Source of the DNA: DASWHF01 sp036393295
GTDB lineage: Bacteria > Pseudomonadota > Gammaproteobacteria > Acidiferrobacterales > UBA6901
DNA length: 51,839 nt
Assembly: GCA_036393295.1 (NCBI GenBank)
Contig: DASWHF010000073.1
Location: forward strand, 1 to 51,839
Reading direction: 5' to 3'
Under the pieces are notes generated by a model, which saw only the letters and a program-made list of their open reading frames with translations, had not been told where the DNA came from and ran no database searches. Both the position numbers and the translations under genes were made by a program. Positions 15,964 to 24,633 of this stretch are shown piece by piece. Every line of letters starts with the position of its first letter. The first letter of the stretch is position 1.

Positions 15964-16154
15964 TGGCGAGTAGCGAGTGGCGAGTGGCGAGTGATCATTG
16001 GCGTAGGGTGGGGCCCGGCCCCGCCATGAGGTCGTTGGGTGGGGCAGGGCCCCACCCTACGGGCTCGGCCGCTGTGCTCGCCACTCGCAGCGGGCGGCGC
16101 GAGCCGCTCGCGGCCTCGCAGGCCGCGCCTCGCGCGGCCGGTCTCGCTACTCGG
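15964..16154. repeat. Family C inverted repeat arms enclosing a family B palindrome
   Basis: The left arm (15964-15992) repeats GCGAGTGGCGAGTGGCGAGT-type units. The right side contains the opposite orientation, CTCGCCACTCGC (16079-16090) and CTCGCTACTCGG (about 16143-16154). The family B palindrome (16003-16060) sits between. The nested structure occupies the gspG-gspH gap and runs into the apparent 5' coding part of gspH. Confidence 0.6.
16003..16060. repeat. Palindromic repeat family B, copy 2
   Basis: GTAGGGTGGGGCCCGGCCCC in the left arm and GGTGGGGCAGGGCCCCACC plus CTAC in the right arm, in inverted orientation with a short spacer. It is nested in the family C repeat within the gsp operon. 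Confidence 0.8.
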
Positions 16155-16637
16155 TTCCAAGGCTTCACCCTCATCGAAGTCCTCGTCGTCATGGTCGTTG
16201 TCGCGGTGATCCTGGCCATGATCGGCCTGCGCGTCGGCGGCGACGAGCATCGCGCGGTGCGCGAGGAGGCCGAGCGCCTGGCGCTGCTCATGCAAAGCGC
16301 TCAGCAGGAGGCGATACTGCAGGGCACGGTTCTGGGGTTGACGGTCGCCGAACAGGACTATCATTTCCTGCGCTTGGTCATCGATCAGGAGACAAGAAAG
16401 CCGCGCTTCGAGCAGATCGAGGGCGACGACGTGCTCAGGCCGCGCCTGCTGCCGGCGGCCATGAGCGTGCGCTCGGTGCTGCTCGACGGCGCCCCGGCCG
16501 GCACCGATCCGATCGTCTTCACCCACACCGGCGAGCTCATGCAGGCCGTGACGATCACCTTCGCCCAGGGCGAGGCGCGCTGGCGCGTCGAGGGCGGGCT
16601 GGACGGGCGCATCGTAGCCGTGGCGCCGAATGGTTGA
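16074..16637 (+). CDS. gspH: GspH, minor pseudopilin
   Basis: Minor pseudopilin with the cleavage motif QG/FTLIEVLVVMVVVAVILAM and a GspH C-terminal domain (LALLMQSAQQEAILQG, then GLTV and YHFL). The mature part is normal, about 156 residues. The start is uncertain: no ATG lies close to the cleavage site. I took GTG at 16074 (187 residues, leader about 31 residues, long for a prepilin). An ATG at 16026 inside the family B repeat would give 203. The leader is encoded by repeat sequence, so insertion probably replaced the native start. The stop overlaps gspI. Confidence 0.85.
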   Translation: MLATRSGRREPLAASQAAPRAAGLATRFQGFTLIEVLVVMVVVAVILAMIGLRVGGDEHRAVREEAERLALLMQSAQQEAILQGTVLGLTVAEQDYHFLRLVIDQETRKPRFEQIEGDDVLRPRLLPAAMSVRSVLLDGAPAGTDPIVFTHTGELMQAVTITFAQGEARWRVEGGLDGRIVAVAPNG

Positions 16638-17040
16638 GGCCGGACGGCCGCGCAGGTCAGGACCGCGCGCCAGGTGCCGGATCGCGGGGTTCACCCTGGT
16701 CGAGGTGCTGGTCGCGCTGTCCATCCTGGCCATCGCGCTCGCCGCGGTGCTGCGCACCGTCGGCCAGGCCGGCTACACCAGCATCGCCCTCAACGATCGG
16801 GCCCAGGCGCTGTGGGTGGCGCAGGATCACATGACGCGCCTGCAGATCGTGCGTGCCTGGCCGGAGCCGCGCACTTCCACCGGGACGACGCAGTGGGGCG
16901 GGCGCGAGTGGCGCTGGCGCGAGCAGGTGGTGACCACGCCCAACCTGGGCATCCGCCGGATCGAGATCGAGGTGCGCTCGGCCGATGACCGCGAGTCCTT
17001 GGCGCGGGTCGCGGGCTATCTGCGCAAGCCGCCGCCATGA
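16630..17040 (+). CDS. gspI: GspI, minor pseudopilin
   Basis: 136 residues. A basic 20-residue leader ends AG before FTLVEVLVALSILAIALAA. Glu at mature +5 is present, and the rest matches the short GspI family, which initiates the pseudopilus tip complex with GspJ and GspK. The ATG overlaps the end of gspH by 8 bases and the stop overlaps the gspJ start by 4 (ATGA), indicating coupled translation. Confidence 0.93.
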   Translation: MVEAGRPRRSGPRARCRIAGFTLVEVLVALSILAIALAAVLRTVGQAGYTSIALNDRAQALWVAQDHMTRLQIVRAWPEPRTSTGTTQWGGREWRWREQVVTTPNLGIRRIEIEVRSADDRESLARVAGYLRKPPP

Positions 17041-17720
17041 TCGCACGGACCCGCGGCTTCACCCTGTTGGAAGTGCTGATCGCCATCGCCATCTTTGCGA
17101 TAGTATCGGCGATGGCCTATGCGGCGCTCAATCAGGTGTTGATCGCGCGCGACCGGTTGGAGGCCGAACGCGAGTTCTGGCGCGCGCTGAGCATGACTTT
17201 TCTGCGCCTGGAGGACGACCTGTCGCAGGTGCGGAACCGCGGGGTGCGGACCATCAGCGGATTCGGCGACAACGACCCGGCGATGCAGGTCCGGGCGACC
17301 GACACGCGCGCACTCGGCGAGCCGACGCTCACGCTCACGCGCGGCGGTGTTTTCCTGGTCGACGATTATCTCCCGAAGAACGAGGACGACGACGCGCGCG
17401 AGACGCGCCGGCCGCCGCGCAGCGATCTGCAGCGCGTGGCCTACCGGCTTAATGACGGCAAGCTGTGGCGCATCACCTGGCCGCAGCTCGATCCCGCGCC
17501 GCAGACCGAGCCGGTCGAGACCGAGCTGCTCGGCGATGTCGAGGACTTCAAGATTGCGGTATTCGATCCCGCCGATGGCCGGCGCCGTGACTCCTGGCCG
17601 CCAGGACCGCCGGCCGGCGGCCAGAGCCCGCCGGCGCAGCCACTGCCGCGCGGCGCCGAGGTCAGCCTGACGCTGCGCGGCCGCGGCGAATTCGTCCGGC
17701 TGTTCCTGATCCATGAATAG
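17037..17720 (+). CDS. gspJ: GspJ, minor pseudopilin
   Basis: 227 residues. Leader MIARTRG is cleaved before FTLLEVLIAIAIFAIVSAMAY. The body has the LRLEDDLSQV segment typical of GspJ, and a Pro-rich insertion (about 185-205) lies before the final strand. It forms the tip complex with GspI and GspK. It overlaps gspI by 4 bases and gspK by 8. Confidence 0.94.
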   Translation: MIARTRGFTLLEVLIAIAIFAIVSAMAYAALNQVLIARDRLEAEREFWRALSMTFLRLEDDLSQVRNRGVRTISGFGDNDPAMQVRATDTRALGEPTLTLTRGGVFLVDDYLPKNEDDDARETRRPPRSDLQRVAYRLNDGKLWRITWPQLDPAPQTEPVETELLGDVEDFKIAVFDPADGRRRDSWPPGPPAGGQSPPAQPLPRGAEVSLTLRGRGEFVRLFLIHE

Positions 17721-18738
17721 CCGCCGCCAACACGGGCTGGCGCTGATCACGGCGGTGTTCATCGTCGCCATAGTGACCACCATCGCCGCCTACCTGGCGC
17801 TCGGCCAGCAGGTCTGGCTGCGCCAGGCGCAGAGTTTCTTCGACCGTGGCCAAGCCGGCAAGGTCGCCGACGGGGCGCTGCAGTGGGCGATGTTGATGCT
17901 CGAGGACGACGCCAAGAACAACAACACGAACAAATACGACGAGCCCGGCGAAGACTGGGCGCAGCCGCTGCCGGCGATGCCGGTCGAGGGTGGGGCGGTC
18001 GGCGGGAGGATTCGCGACGCCCAGGGATATTTCAATCTCAACAATCTTATCCCTGGCGGAAACAACACCCAGCATGACGTGCTGTTGTTCGCCCGGCTGT
18101 TGACTAACCTGCGTCTCGATCCGGCGCTTGCCAATGCGGTGATCGACTGGATAGACCCGGGCGGCGACGCGGGTGCAGGTGGCGCCGAGGATACATATTA
18201 CCTTACGCTGCAGCCTCCATACCGCGCCGCCAACCAACCGCTGACCAGCGTCGACGAGCTGCGGCTGGTGCGCGGCTTCACGCCGGAGGTGCTGAAGGTG
18301 CTGCGCCCGCATGTGACTGTCCTTCCGGATACCGCCCCGGTCAATATCAACTTCTGCAGTGCCGAGGTGCTGGCGGCGCTGTTCGAGAATTTTACGGTGG
18401 ACCAGGCCAAGGCGCTGATCGAACAACGCGACGGCAGCGGTGCCGGCAGCAGCGGCAGCCCGTTCAAGGACAAGAATGATCTTAAGACGCTCGCCGGCGT
18501 CGATCCAGCGCCGGATGCGCCCTATGACGTCAGGAGCGACTACTTCGTCGTCGATCTCACCACCCGGTTCGGTCGCCTGACCGAGCGCCGCGAGACGCTG
18601 GTGCGTCGCCAACAGGGAAAGACGAGCGTCATATGGAAGACCCGCAGCCTGATGATACCGGCGGCTGGGGACGACGAAGGTGAAGACGAAATCGAGCGGG
18701 AAAGCGCGGCGCGGGCGCCGCGTGGCCCCACCGGCTGA
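17713..18738 (+). CDS. gspK: GspK, tip pseudopilin
   Basis: 341 residues, the largest pseudopilin. Leader MNSRRQHG is cleaved before LALITAVFIVAIVTTIAAYLAL. The residue at +5 is Thr, not Glu, as usual for GspK. The helix-rich insertion domain contains SVDELRLVRGFTPEV and the C-terminal part has VNINFCSAEVL, both family hallmarks. The acidic C-terminus is followed by a 27-base gap before gspL. Confidence 0.95.
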   Translation: MNSRRQHGLALITAVFIVAIVTTIAAYLALGQQVWLRQAQSFFDRGQAGKVADGALQWAMLMLEDDAKNNNTNKYDEPGEDWAQPLPAMPVEGGAVGGRIRDAQGYFNLNNLIPGGNNTQHDVLLFARLLTNLRLDPALANAVIDWIDPGGDAGAGGAEDTYYLTLQPPYRAANQPLTSVDELRLVRGFTPEVLKVLRPHVTVLPDTAPVNINFCSAEVLAALFENFTVDQAKALIEQRDGSGAGSSGSPFKDKNDLKTLAGVDPAPDAPYDVRSDYFVVDLTTRFGRLTERRETLVRRQQGKTSVIWKTRSLMIPAAGDDEGEDEIERESAARAPRGPTG

Positions 18739-18765
18739 ACCACGGCATAATGCACGGCTGGGAGG

Positions 18766-20103
18766 ATGACACAAACCCCGATGCTGAAGGCTGAACGCAA
18801 AAACCGACTGGCGGCGGGCGCGCCGGACGCCGGCGCGCGCCGTTTCATGCCGCGCCTCGGCCTGGTCGGCGGCGGCGTGTTGTCGCTGCGCCTGCCCGAG
18901 GGCTGGCCGGAGAGCGGGCTGCCGCTCGCCTGGCACTGGCAGGGCCTGGGCGGCCAGGCGCTCGAGGGCGCGGTCGAGCGCTTGAGCGAGCTGCCGCCGC
19001 AGGTCGCCGGTGCCGCGGTGCGGGCCTGGACGCCGCCGGCCGACACGCTGCTCACCCAGGCCCGGATCCCGACCCGTGCGCGCGCCAAGATCCTCCAGGC
19101 GCTGCCCTATGCGCTGGAGGAGCAGTTACTCGGCGAGCCCGAGACATTGCACTTCGCCTTCCGGCCGCGCCCCGACGGCAGCCTGGCGGTCGCGGTGACC
19201 GCGAAGGAGCGCCTCACGGCCTGGACCGGGGCGCTCAAGGCCGCCGAGCTCGATGTCGAGAGCCTGTGCCCGGCGAGCCTGTTGCCGGCCTGGGAGGCCG
19301 GCCGGTGGTCGCTCGCGCTGGACGGCGACCAGTTGCTGGTGCGCACCGACGAGACCGGCGGTTTCGTCTGCCTGCTCGGCGACGGCGGCGAGGTGCCGGC
19401 CGAGCTTGCGCTCGCGATCGAGGAGGCGCGCGGCCGCGAGGCGGCGCCGGGCGGCCTGCGGGTGGCGGGCGCCGCCGGCCGCATCGACACCGCCGCCTGG
19501 GCGCAGACGCTCGGCCTGCCGGTCGAGCCCGCCGAGGGTGGGTTATGGGGTGACGTGCCGGCGGTCGCGCCGATCAATCTGCTGCAGCGCGAATTCGGGC
19601 CGAGCGCGAAGTCGCGCCAGGCGCTGTACCGGCTGCGGCCGGCGGCGATCATGCTGGGAATCTGGCTGCTGGTGGGCCTCGGTTTCAACGGCTGGGACTG
19701 GTGGCAGCTCAGCCGCCAGCACCAGGCGCAGCGCGCCGAGATGCTGGCGCTGTTCCAGCGCAGCTTCCCCGAGGCGCGCGCGGTGGTCGATCCGGCCTTG
19801 CAGATGGAGCGTAACCTCGCGACCCTGCAGGCCAAGAGCGGCCGCGGCGGGCCGGACGATATGCTGTCGCTGCTGGCGCGCGTCGCGCCGGCGCTCGGCG
19901 CGCAGGCCGGCGCCACGCTGCGTGGCCTGCAGTACGGCGAGGCGAGCCTCACGGTCGATATTCAGCTCAAGGACTACCAGGGCGTGGAGACGCTCAAGAA
20001 CGGCCTCGCCGCCCAGGGCCTCAAGGTCGAGGTGCTGAGTGCCAGCCAGCGCGGCGAGCAGGTCGAAGCGCGCCTGCGGGTCAAATCGGAGAAGCGCGCA
20101 TGA
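18766..20103 (+). CDS. gspL: GspL, T2SS platform protein recruiting GspE
   Basis: 445 residues. A cytoplasmic actin-like domain (about 20-265), which binds the GspE N-terminus, is followed by one transmembrane helix (about 297-316) and a periplasmic ferredoxin-like domain (about 350-445). The ATG at 18766 directly follows GGGAGG. A second ATG at 18781 is equally well placed and would shorten the protein by five residues. The stop overlaps the gspM start by 4 bases. Confidence 0.92.
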   Translation: MTQTPMLKAERKNRLAAGAPDAGARRFMPRLGLVGGGVLSLRLPEGWPESGLPLAWHWQGLGGQALEGAVERLSELPPQVAGAAVRAWTPPADTLLTQARIPTRARAKILQALPYALEEQLLGEPETLHFAFRPRPDGSLAVAVTAKERLTAWTGALKAAELDVESLCPASLLPAWEAGRWSLALDGDQLLVRTDETGGFVCLLGDGGEVPAELALAIEEARGREAAPGGLRVAGAAGRIDTAAWAQTLGLPVEPAEGGLWGDVPAVAPINLLQREFGPSAKSRQALYRLRPAAIMLGIWLLVGLGFNGWDWWQLSRQHQAQRAEMLALFQRSFPEARAVVDPALQMERNLATLQAKSGRGGPDDMLSLLARVAPALGAQAGATLRGLQYGEASLTVDIQLKDYQGVETLKNGLAAQGLKVEVLSASQRGEQVEARLRVKSEKRA

Positions 20104-20615
20104 AGCTGCCGGCGCTCGGATTCCTCGATCCCTATCGCGACCGCTGGCGGGCGCTGGCGCCGCGCGAGCGGCTGGTGATCGCCGTGGGCGCCGGCGTGCT
20201 CGCGGTGATTCTGTTTTATCTGTTGTTGTGGGCGCCGATGCAGAAGGAGCTCAAACGCCTGCGCACGACCGTGCCCCAGGACGGCGCGCGCGTCGCGCAG
20301 ATGCGCGTGCAGGCCATGCAGGTCCAGCAGCTGCGCATGAGCGGCGCGCGCCTGCACGGCGGCGGCAACATCCTGGCGGTGGTCGAGCAGACCGCGACCG
20401 CGCGCGGCTTCAAGCCGAACATCACGCGCATGGAGCCGGAGGGCGTCAACGGCGCCAACCTCGCGATCGACGGCGTCGTGTTCAACACGCTGGTGTCCTG
20501 GCTCAACGAGCTTCAGGCTCAGCACGGCATGCGCGTCGAAAGCGCCAGCCTCGACGGCGCCGCCGGGCCCGGCACCGTCAAGGGCCGGCTCCTGCTGCGC
20601 GGACCGGCGTCATGA
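20100..20615 (+). CDS. gspM: GspM, T2SS platform protein
   Basis: 171 residues: a short cytoplasmic start, one transmembrane helix (about 25-46), a coiled-coil segment and a small periplasmic domain. It pairs with GspL to stabilise the GspE-GspL platform. The motif LAPRERLVIAVGAGVLAVI just before and in the helix is typical of GspM. It overlaps gspL and gspN by 4 bases each. Confidence 0.92.
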   Translation: MKLPALGFLDPYRDRWRALAPRERLVIAVGAGVLAVILFYLLLWAPMQKELKRLRTTVPQDGARVAQMRVQAMQVQQLRMSGARLHGGGNILAVVEQTATARGFKPNITRMEPEGVNGANLAIDGVVFNTLVSWLNELQAQHGMRVESASLDGAAGPGTVKGRLLLRGPAS

Positions 20616-21391
20616 AGAAGGGTTGGATCGGCTACGCGCTGCTCGGTGCGGCGTTCTATTTGGTCTTCCTCTTGGCCGCGGTGCCGGCCGCGTGGTTCGC
20701 CTGGGGGCTGGCGCGCGCCACGCAGGGTGTGGTGAGTCTCAGCGCGCCGGTCGGCAGTATCTGGTCGGGCAGCGGCGCCTTGGTGGTGCACCGCGCGCCC
20801 GAGCCGCCGCGGCAGCTCGGGCGCGTCAGCTGGGGCGTCAATCCGCTGTGGCTCGTCACCGGCCGGCTCGGTTTGGGCGCGGCGCTGGAGGTAGCCGGCG
20901 GCGGCGAGGCGCGCGGGCGGGTGCGGCTCGGGGTCGGATCGATCGTGGTGCGCGACCTTTCCGCCAGCTTCGCCGCCCAGATATTGCCGAGCCTGTATTC
21001 GCCGGCGGCGCTGCTGGATCCGAAAGGCCGGGTGGATGTGCGCGCCGAAGAGCTCCTGCTGGACCGCGCTAATGTCTCCGGCCGCGCCGAGATCAACTGG
21101 CAGGGCGCCGCCACCAGCCTCAGCAGCGTCCAGCCGCTGGGGGACTACCGGCTGATCTTCGAAGGCCAAGGTGCCAGCGCCGCCGTGCGCCTCGAGACGC
21201 TGAGCGGCGAATTGGACCTGAACGGAGCGGGTCAATGGCAGGTCCAGACCGGCCAGCTGAATTTCAATGGCACGGCCGCCGCGCGCAGCCGCGCCGAAGA
21301 GCTCGGCACGCTGCTCAGGTTGATGGGACCGGACCAGGGCGGGGGGCGGCATGCTTTCTCGATTCAGAAGGTTCTTTTGCCCGGCCAGTGA
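20612..21391 (+). CDS. gspN: GspN, T2SS accessory protein
   Basis: 259 residues. An N-terminal transmembrane segment (about 8-30) is followed by a beta-rich periplasmic domain resembling T2SSN family members, with GSIWSGSGALVV near the start. The ATG overlaps the gspM stop as ATGA, which rejects the much longer in-frame reading upstream. It is the last gene of the gsp operon. No gspO (prepilin peptidase) follows, so processing of the pseudopilins must depend on a PilD encoded elsewhere. No clear terminator was seen after it. Confidence 0.9.
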   Translation: MKKGWIGYALLGAAFYLVFLLAAVPAAWFAWGLARATQGVVSLSAPVGSIWSGSGALVVHRAPEPPRQLGRVSWGVNPLWLVTGRLGLGAALEVAGGGEARGRVRLGVGSIVVRDLSASFAAQILPSLYSPAALLDPKGRVDVRAEELLLDRANVSGRAEINWQGAATSLSSVQPLGDYRLIFEGQGASAAVRLETLSGELDLNGAGQWQVQTGQLNFNGTAAARSRAEELGTLLRLMGPDQGGGRHAFSIQKVLLPGQ

Positions 21392-21522
21392 GTGGCGTAT
21401 CGAACGGCGTGTTGGCTTCAGACACGAACTTCGCGAACGTCCGAGGAATCATGAACGCCTTGGGGATGGGTTTCGCTCGGTTGCACATGCTTCGCGTTCG
21501 AGGCTGGGGGACGGGAGTTGTC

Positions 21523-21550
21523 TTACGGTTGGGGGCGTGTCGGCTATACT
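21523..21550 (+). promoter_or_regulatory. Possible promoter of the plus-strand glycan genes
   Basis: TTACGG (21523-21528), 16 bases, TATACT (21545-21550), about 150 bases before the aminotransferase ATG. The 313-base gap 21392-21704 holds nothing else I recognise, and the reading frames in it look non-coding. Confidence 0.35.
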
Positions 21551-21704
21551 TGGGAGGTCGCACGCGGCGGTGCGCGTTGCGACCCAAGACCGCGTGCTGT
21601 GCATCGATCGGGTATGTGTCGGGTCGACAGTGTGCCGGAAGCCGGGGCGGCGACGCAGGCTCGACGCATGATGGCCTGGCGTTTGGTCCGCACATGAGGC
21701 GTGC

Positions 21705-22874
21705 ATGACGAAGAGACCCGCAAGAACGGAATTCCTGGTATTTGGATCGCCGCAGATCGACGACAGTGAAGTCGACGAGGTGGTCGCCAGCCTGAGGTCC
21801 GGCTGGCTCGGCACGGGCCCCAAGGTTGCCCGTTTCGAGCACGATTTCTCCGCATACAAGGGTATCGAGGAGTCGCGCGTGGCGGCCGTCAATTCATGCA
21901 CTGCCGCCTTGCACGTGAGCCTGATCGCCTCCGGTGTTCAGCCGGGGGATGAGGTCATAACCACTGCGATGACGTTCTGCGCCACCGTGAACGCGATTAT
22001 CCACGCCGGTGCGACCCCGGTGCTCGCCGACATCGATCCGGTATCTATGAATATCGATCCCGACCGGATAGCGGAGAAGATCACTCCCAGGACCCGGGCG
22101 ATCGTTGTCGTGCACTTCGCCGGTCGACCATGTGCCATGGCGCGAATCATGGCGCTGGCCGAGCAGCATCGTCTCAAAGTCATCGAAGACTGCGCCCACG
22201 CGATCGAAACCACCTACCACGGACAGCCCGCAGGCACCTTCGGCGACTTCGGCTGCTTCAGTTTCTATGTCACGAAGAACGTCGTGACCGGAGAGGGTGG
22301 AATGGTGATCGCATCCCGCGCGCGTGACATCGAGCGCGTCAAGGTGCTCGCGCTGCACGGCATGACCAAGGACGCGTGGCGGCGGTTTGGTGACGCCGGA
22401 TTCAAGCATTACCAGGTCGTCGAGTGCGGGTTCAAGTACAACATGATGGACTTGCAGGCGGCAATCGGCATACATCAGCTCGGTCGCGTCGAGACTAGCT
22501 GGCATCGCCGCCGCGCGGTTTGGGATCGATATCAGGCGGAGTTGTCGGATTTGCCGGTCACCCGTCCCGCGGAACCGGAGGCCGACACGCGCCATGCCCT
22601 GCATCTGTACACGATACTCGTTGAGCCCGGAACGAGCGGTGTCGCGCGCGATGCCTTTCTCGATGAAATGACGAAGCGCAAGATCGGCGTCGGGGTGCAC
22701 TATCTCAGCATTCCCGAGCACCCTTACTACCAGGACCGCTTTCGCTGGCGGTCCGACGACTACCCGAACGCTCAACGGGTCGGGCGGGCCACCGTGAGTC
22801 TGCCCTTGTCGGCCAAGCTCAGCGATGATGATGTGACCGACGTCATCGCTGCCGTCCGGGACATCCTGCTTTGA
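21705..22874 (+). CDS. DegT/DnrJ/EryC1/StrS-family sugar aminotransferase
   Basis: 389-residue PLP-dependent enzyme expected to convert an NDP-keto-sugar to an NDP-amino-sugar. The fold type I landmarks are present: GSGxLALH-like NSCTAALH (63-70), DCAHAIE (162-168), the PLP-binding lysine K191 in FYVTKNVVTGEGGM, and the C-terminal NAQRVGRATVSLPL segment. Length fits the family. It starts a plus-strand set with a methyltransferase 18 bases downstream. The exact sugar cannot be told from sequence; ArnB/PseC/WbpE-type enzymes share these motifs. GC content drops from here to about 32.8 kb by eye, suggesting an accessory glycan locus. Confidence 0.88.
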   Translation: MTKRPARTEFLVFGSPQIDDSEVDEVVASLRSGWLGTGPKVARFEHDFSAYKGIEESRVAAVNSCTAALHVSLIASGVQPGDEVITTAMTFCATVNAIIHAGATPVLADIDPVSMNIDPDRIAEKITPRTRAIVVVHFAGRPCAMARIMALAEQHRLKVIEDCAHAIETTYHGQPAGTFGDFGCFSFYVTKNVVTGEGGMVIASRARDIERVKVLALHGMTKDAWRRFGDAGFKHYQVVECGFKYNMMDLQAAIGIHQLGRVETSWHRRRAVWDRYQAELSDLPVTRPAEPEADTRHALHLYTILVEPGTSGVARDAFLDEMTKRKIGVGVHYLSIPEHPYYQDRFRWRSDDYPNAQRVGRATVSLPLSAKLSDDDVTDVIAAVRDILL

Positions 22875-22892
22875 CCGGACGGGTATCGGCGA

Positions 22893-23654
22893 ATGGGTGA
22901 ACTAAAGGACAAGGCACGGCAGTACGCCAAGATGTTCGGTGGCGCGGCCGCGCTTTCCGATGCGGCGGTGCGAGGCGTCAAGGCCGACAAGATCCGCGCC
23001 GTGCTCCGCGATGCGGGCGCCCTGGAACCGGGCCGGTTCCGTGTGCTCGACGTGGGCTGCGCCAGCGGCCTGATCCTGAGGCGGTTGGCGGACGACGCGG
23101 AGTTCGGCGTTGGAATCGACATGGATGACGGTGGTATGTGGAAAGCCGGCGACAGACTGGCATTCGCGCGTGCCGATGCCGAGCATCTTCCCTTTGCGGC
23201 GGAGACGTTTGACGTCGTCATCTGTAACCATGTGTATGAACACACCGATGAGCCCGAACGCATGTTGAGGGAAATCGCCCGCGTGCTGCGCCCAACGGGC
23301 ATCTGTTATTTCGCGGGACCCAATAAGTATGATCTGGTCGAGCCTCACTACGGCCTGCCGTTGCTCAGTTGGTTGCCGCGCCCGCTGGCCGATCGTTATC
23401 TTCGATGGACGGGTCGGGGTGCGGCCTACACCGAGCGGCCCCGTTCGCTGAGCGGATTGCGACAGCTGGTCAGGCAGTTTCACGTGACGGACTATACCGG
23501 CGCGATCGTTAACGATCCCACCCGGTTTCACGCGACTGACATCCTCGCCCCGGGTTCCCTCAAGCAGTGGCTGGCCAAGGCGGTGTTGCGGGCGGCGCCA
23601 TTCGTTTTTCCCGGATTCGTCTACGTGCTGCGCAAGCGACGGGATGCACTTTGA
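22893..23654 (+). CDS. Class I SAM-dependent methyltransferase
   Basis: 253 residues. SAM-binding motif I is VLDVGCASG (51-59). The acidic end of beta-2 is GIDMDD, motif II is FDVVICNHVYEH and motif III is IARVLRPTG, so this is a Methyltransf_11-type domain. The C-terminal third contains a hydrophobic stretch near AAPFVFPGFVYVL that may touch the membrane. The substrate is unknown. Position between an amino-sugar aminotransferase and a sulfotransferase suggests methylation of a glycan or its lipid carrier. Confidence 0.8.
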   Translation: MGELKDKARQYAKMFGGAAALSDAAVRGVKADKIRAVLRDAGALEPGRFRVLDVGCASGLILRRLADDAEFGVGIDMDDGGMWKAGDRLAFARADAEHLPFAAETFDVVICNHVYEHTDEPERMLREIARVLRPTGICYFAGPNKYDLVEPHYGLPLLSWLPRPLADRYLRWTGRGAAYTERPRSLSGLRQLVRQFHVTDYTGAIVNDPTRFHATDILAPGSLKQWLAKAVLRAAPFVFPGFVYVLRKRRDAL

Positions 23655-23694
23655 CGATGAGTGATTGTTCTGTTGCTCAGCATGCGAAGCCACG

Positions 23695-24633
23695 ATGATC
23701 GGCCTCGTCCGACGAATGATGTCCATTGTAAACCGGGTGCTGGCCGTTGTGGACCCGCTGTTCAGTGCTGACGGACCGGCGCAGCCCGACCCGCTGTTTA
23801 TCGTCGGCGCGCCGCGCTCAGGGACCACGCTGGTCTATCAGATAGTCACGCAGCAGTTTCGGTGCGCATATTTCACCAGGCAATTCAATTACGCCTATGG
23901 GGCGCCGAACCTGCTCGCCAGGATGCTGCGACCATTCTGTCGTCGACCGGCGGCGGTGTTCGAGTCCAACTATGGGAGCATCGCCGGCTGGCGCGCGCCG
24001 GCCGAAATCGGAAATTTCTGGTTCCGCTGGCTGCCCCAGGATGGTGTGGACGGACATTACGTCGAACCGCGCGAAGGCGCCTTGGATGACTACGGCCGGA
24101 TGCGGGATACGGTCGGGTCCCTGGCGCGGATCTTCGGTGCGCCGCTGGTGTTCAAGAGCGTCTATCTCTCGATGGCCATCGGCGTACTGGCAGCGATCTT
24201 TCCGGACGCGCGTTTCGTGTTCGTGCGACGCGATCCTTTCTTCACCAGCCAGTCGATACTGGTCGGCCGGCTCAAGCGGCGCGACCCGGACGCGTGGTGG
24301 TCGGTCAAGATCCCGGGCTACCGGGACCTTGCTGGCCAACCGCTCTGGTATCAGGCCACGGAGCAGGTGTGTGCGACCGAACGCATCGTCGAGCGTGATC
24401 TGGCGCGCCATGCGGACGGACGGCATTTCGTCATTAACTACGAGGAACTGTGCGCGCGACCGCGCGACATCGTGGAGCGCCTGGCCGCCTGGTTGCCGGA
24501 GGGTTTCGAGCGCTATGCCGATCCTGCCTTGCCGGACGCCTTCCCGGTATCGCGGCGTATCACCGTGTCTGAGGAGACCGCGGATCGGATCAGGACGCAG
24601 CTCCGGGAACGGAATCGGTGGACCGCAACGTGA
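23695..24633 (+). CDS. Sulfotransferase family protein
   Basis: 312 residues. It probably transfers sulfate from PAPS to a carbohydrate or lipid acceptor. The 5'-phosphosulfate loop is GAPRSGTT (38-45), and the 3'-phosphate region is VRRDPFFTSQS (177-187). I chose the ATG at 23695; a TTG at 23665 would add ten residues rich in Cys and is less likely. The 3' end overlaps the next gene by 16 bases. Family members are common in capsule and exopolysaccharide clusters. No PAPS-synthesis genes are in the window. Confidence 0.82.
   Translation: MIGLVRRMMSIVNRVLAVVDPLFSADGPAQPDPLFIVGAPRSGTTLVYQIVTQQFRCAYFTRQFNYAYGAPNLLARMLRPFCRRPAAVFESNYGSIAGWRAPAEIGNFWFRWLPQDGVDGHYVEPREGALDDYGRMRDTVGSLARIFGAPLVFKSVYLSMAIGVLAAIFPDARFVFVRRDPFFTSQSILVGRLKRRDPDAWWSVKIPGYRDLAGQPLWYQATEQVCATERIVERDLARHADGRHFVINYEELCARPRDIVERLAAWLPEGFERYADPALPDAFPVSRRITVSEETADRIRTQLRERNRWTAT

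Noticed and set aside
21454..21708. Short open frame before the sugar aminotransferase (about 85 residues)
   Set aside because: No ribosome-binding site, no recognisable domain, Cys/Arg/Gly-rich composition, and it overlaps the likely promoter.
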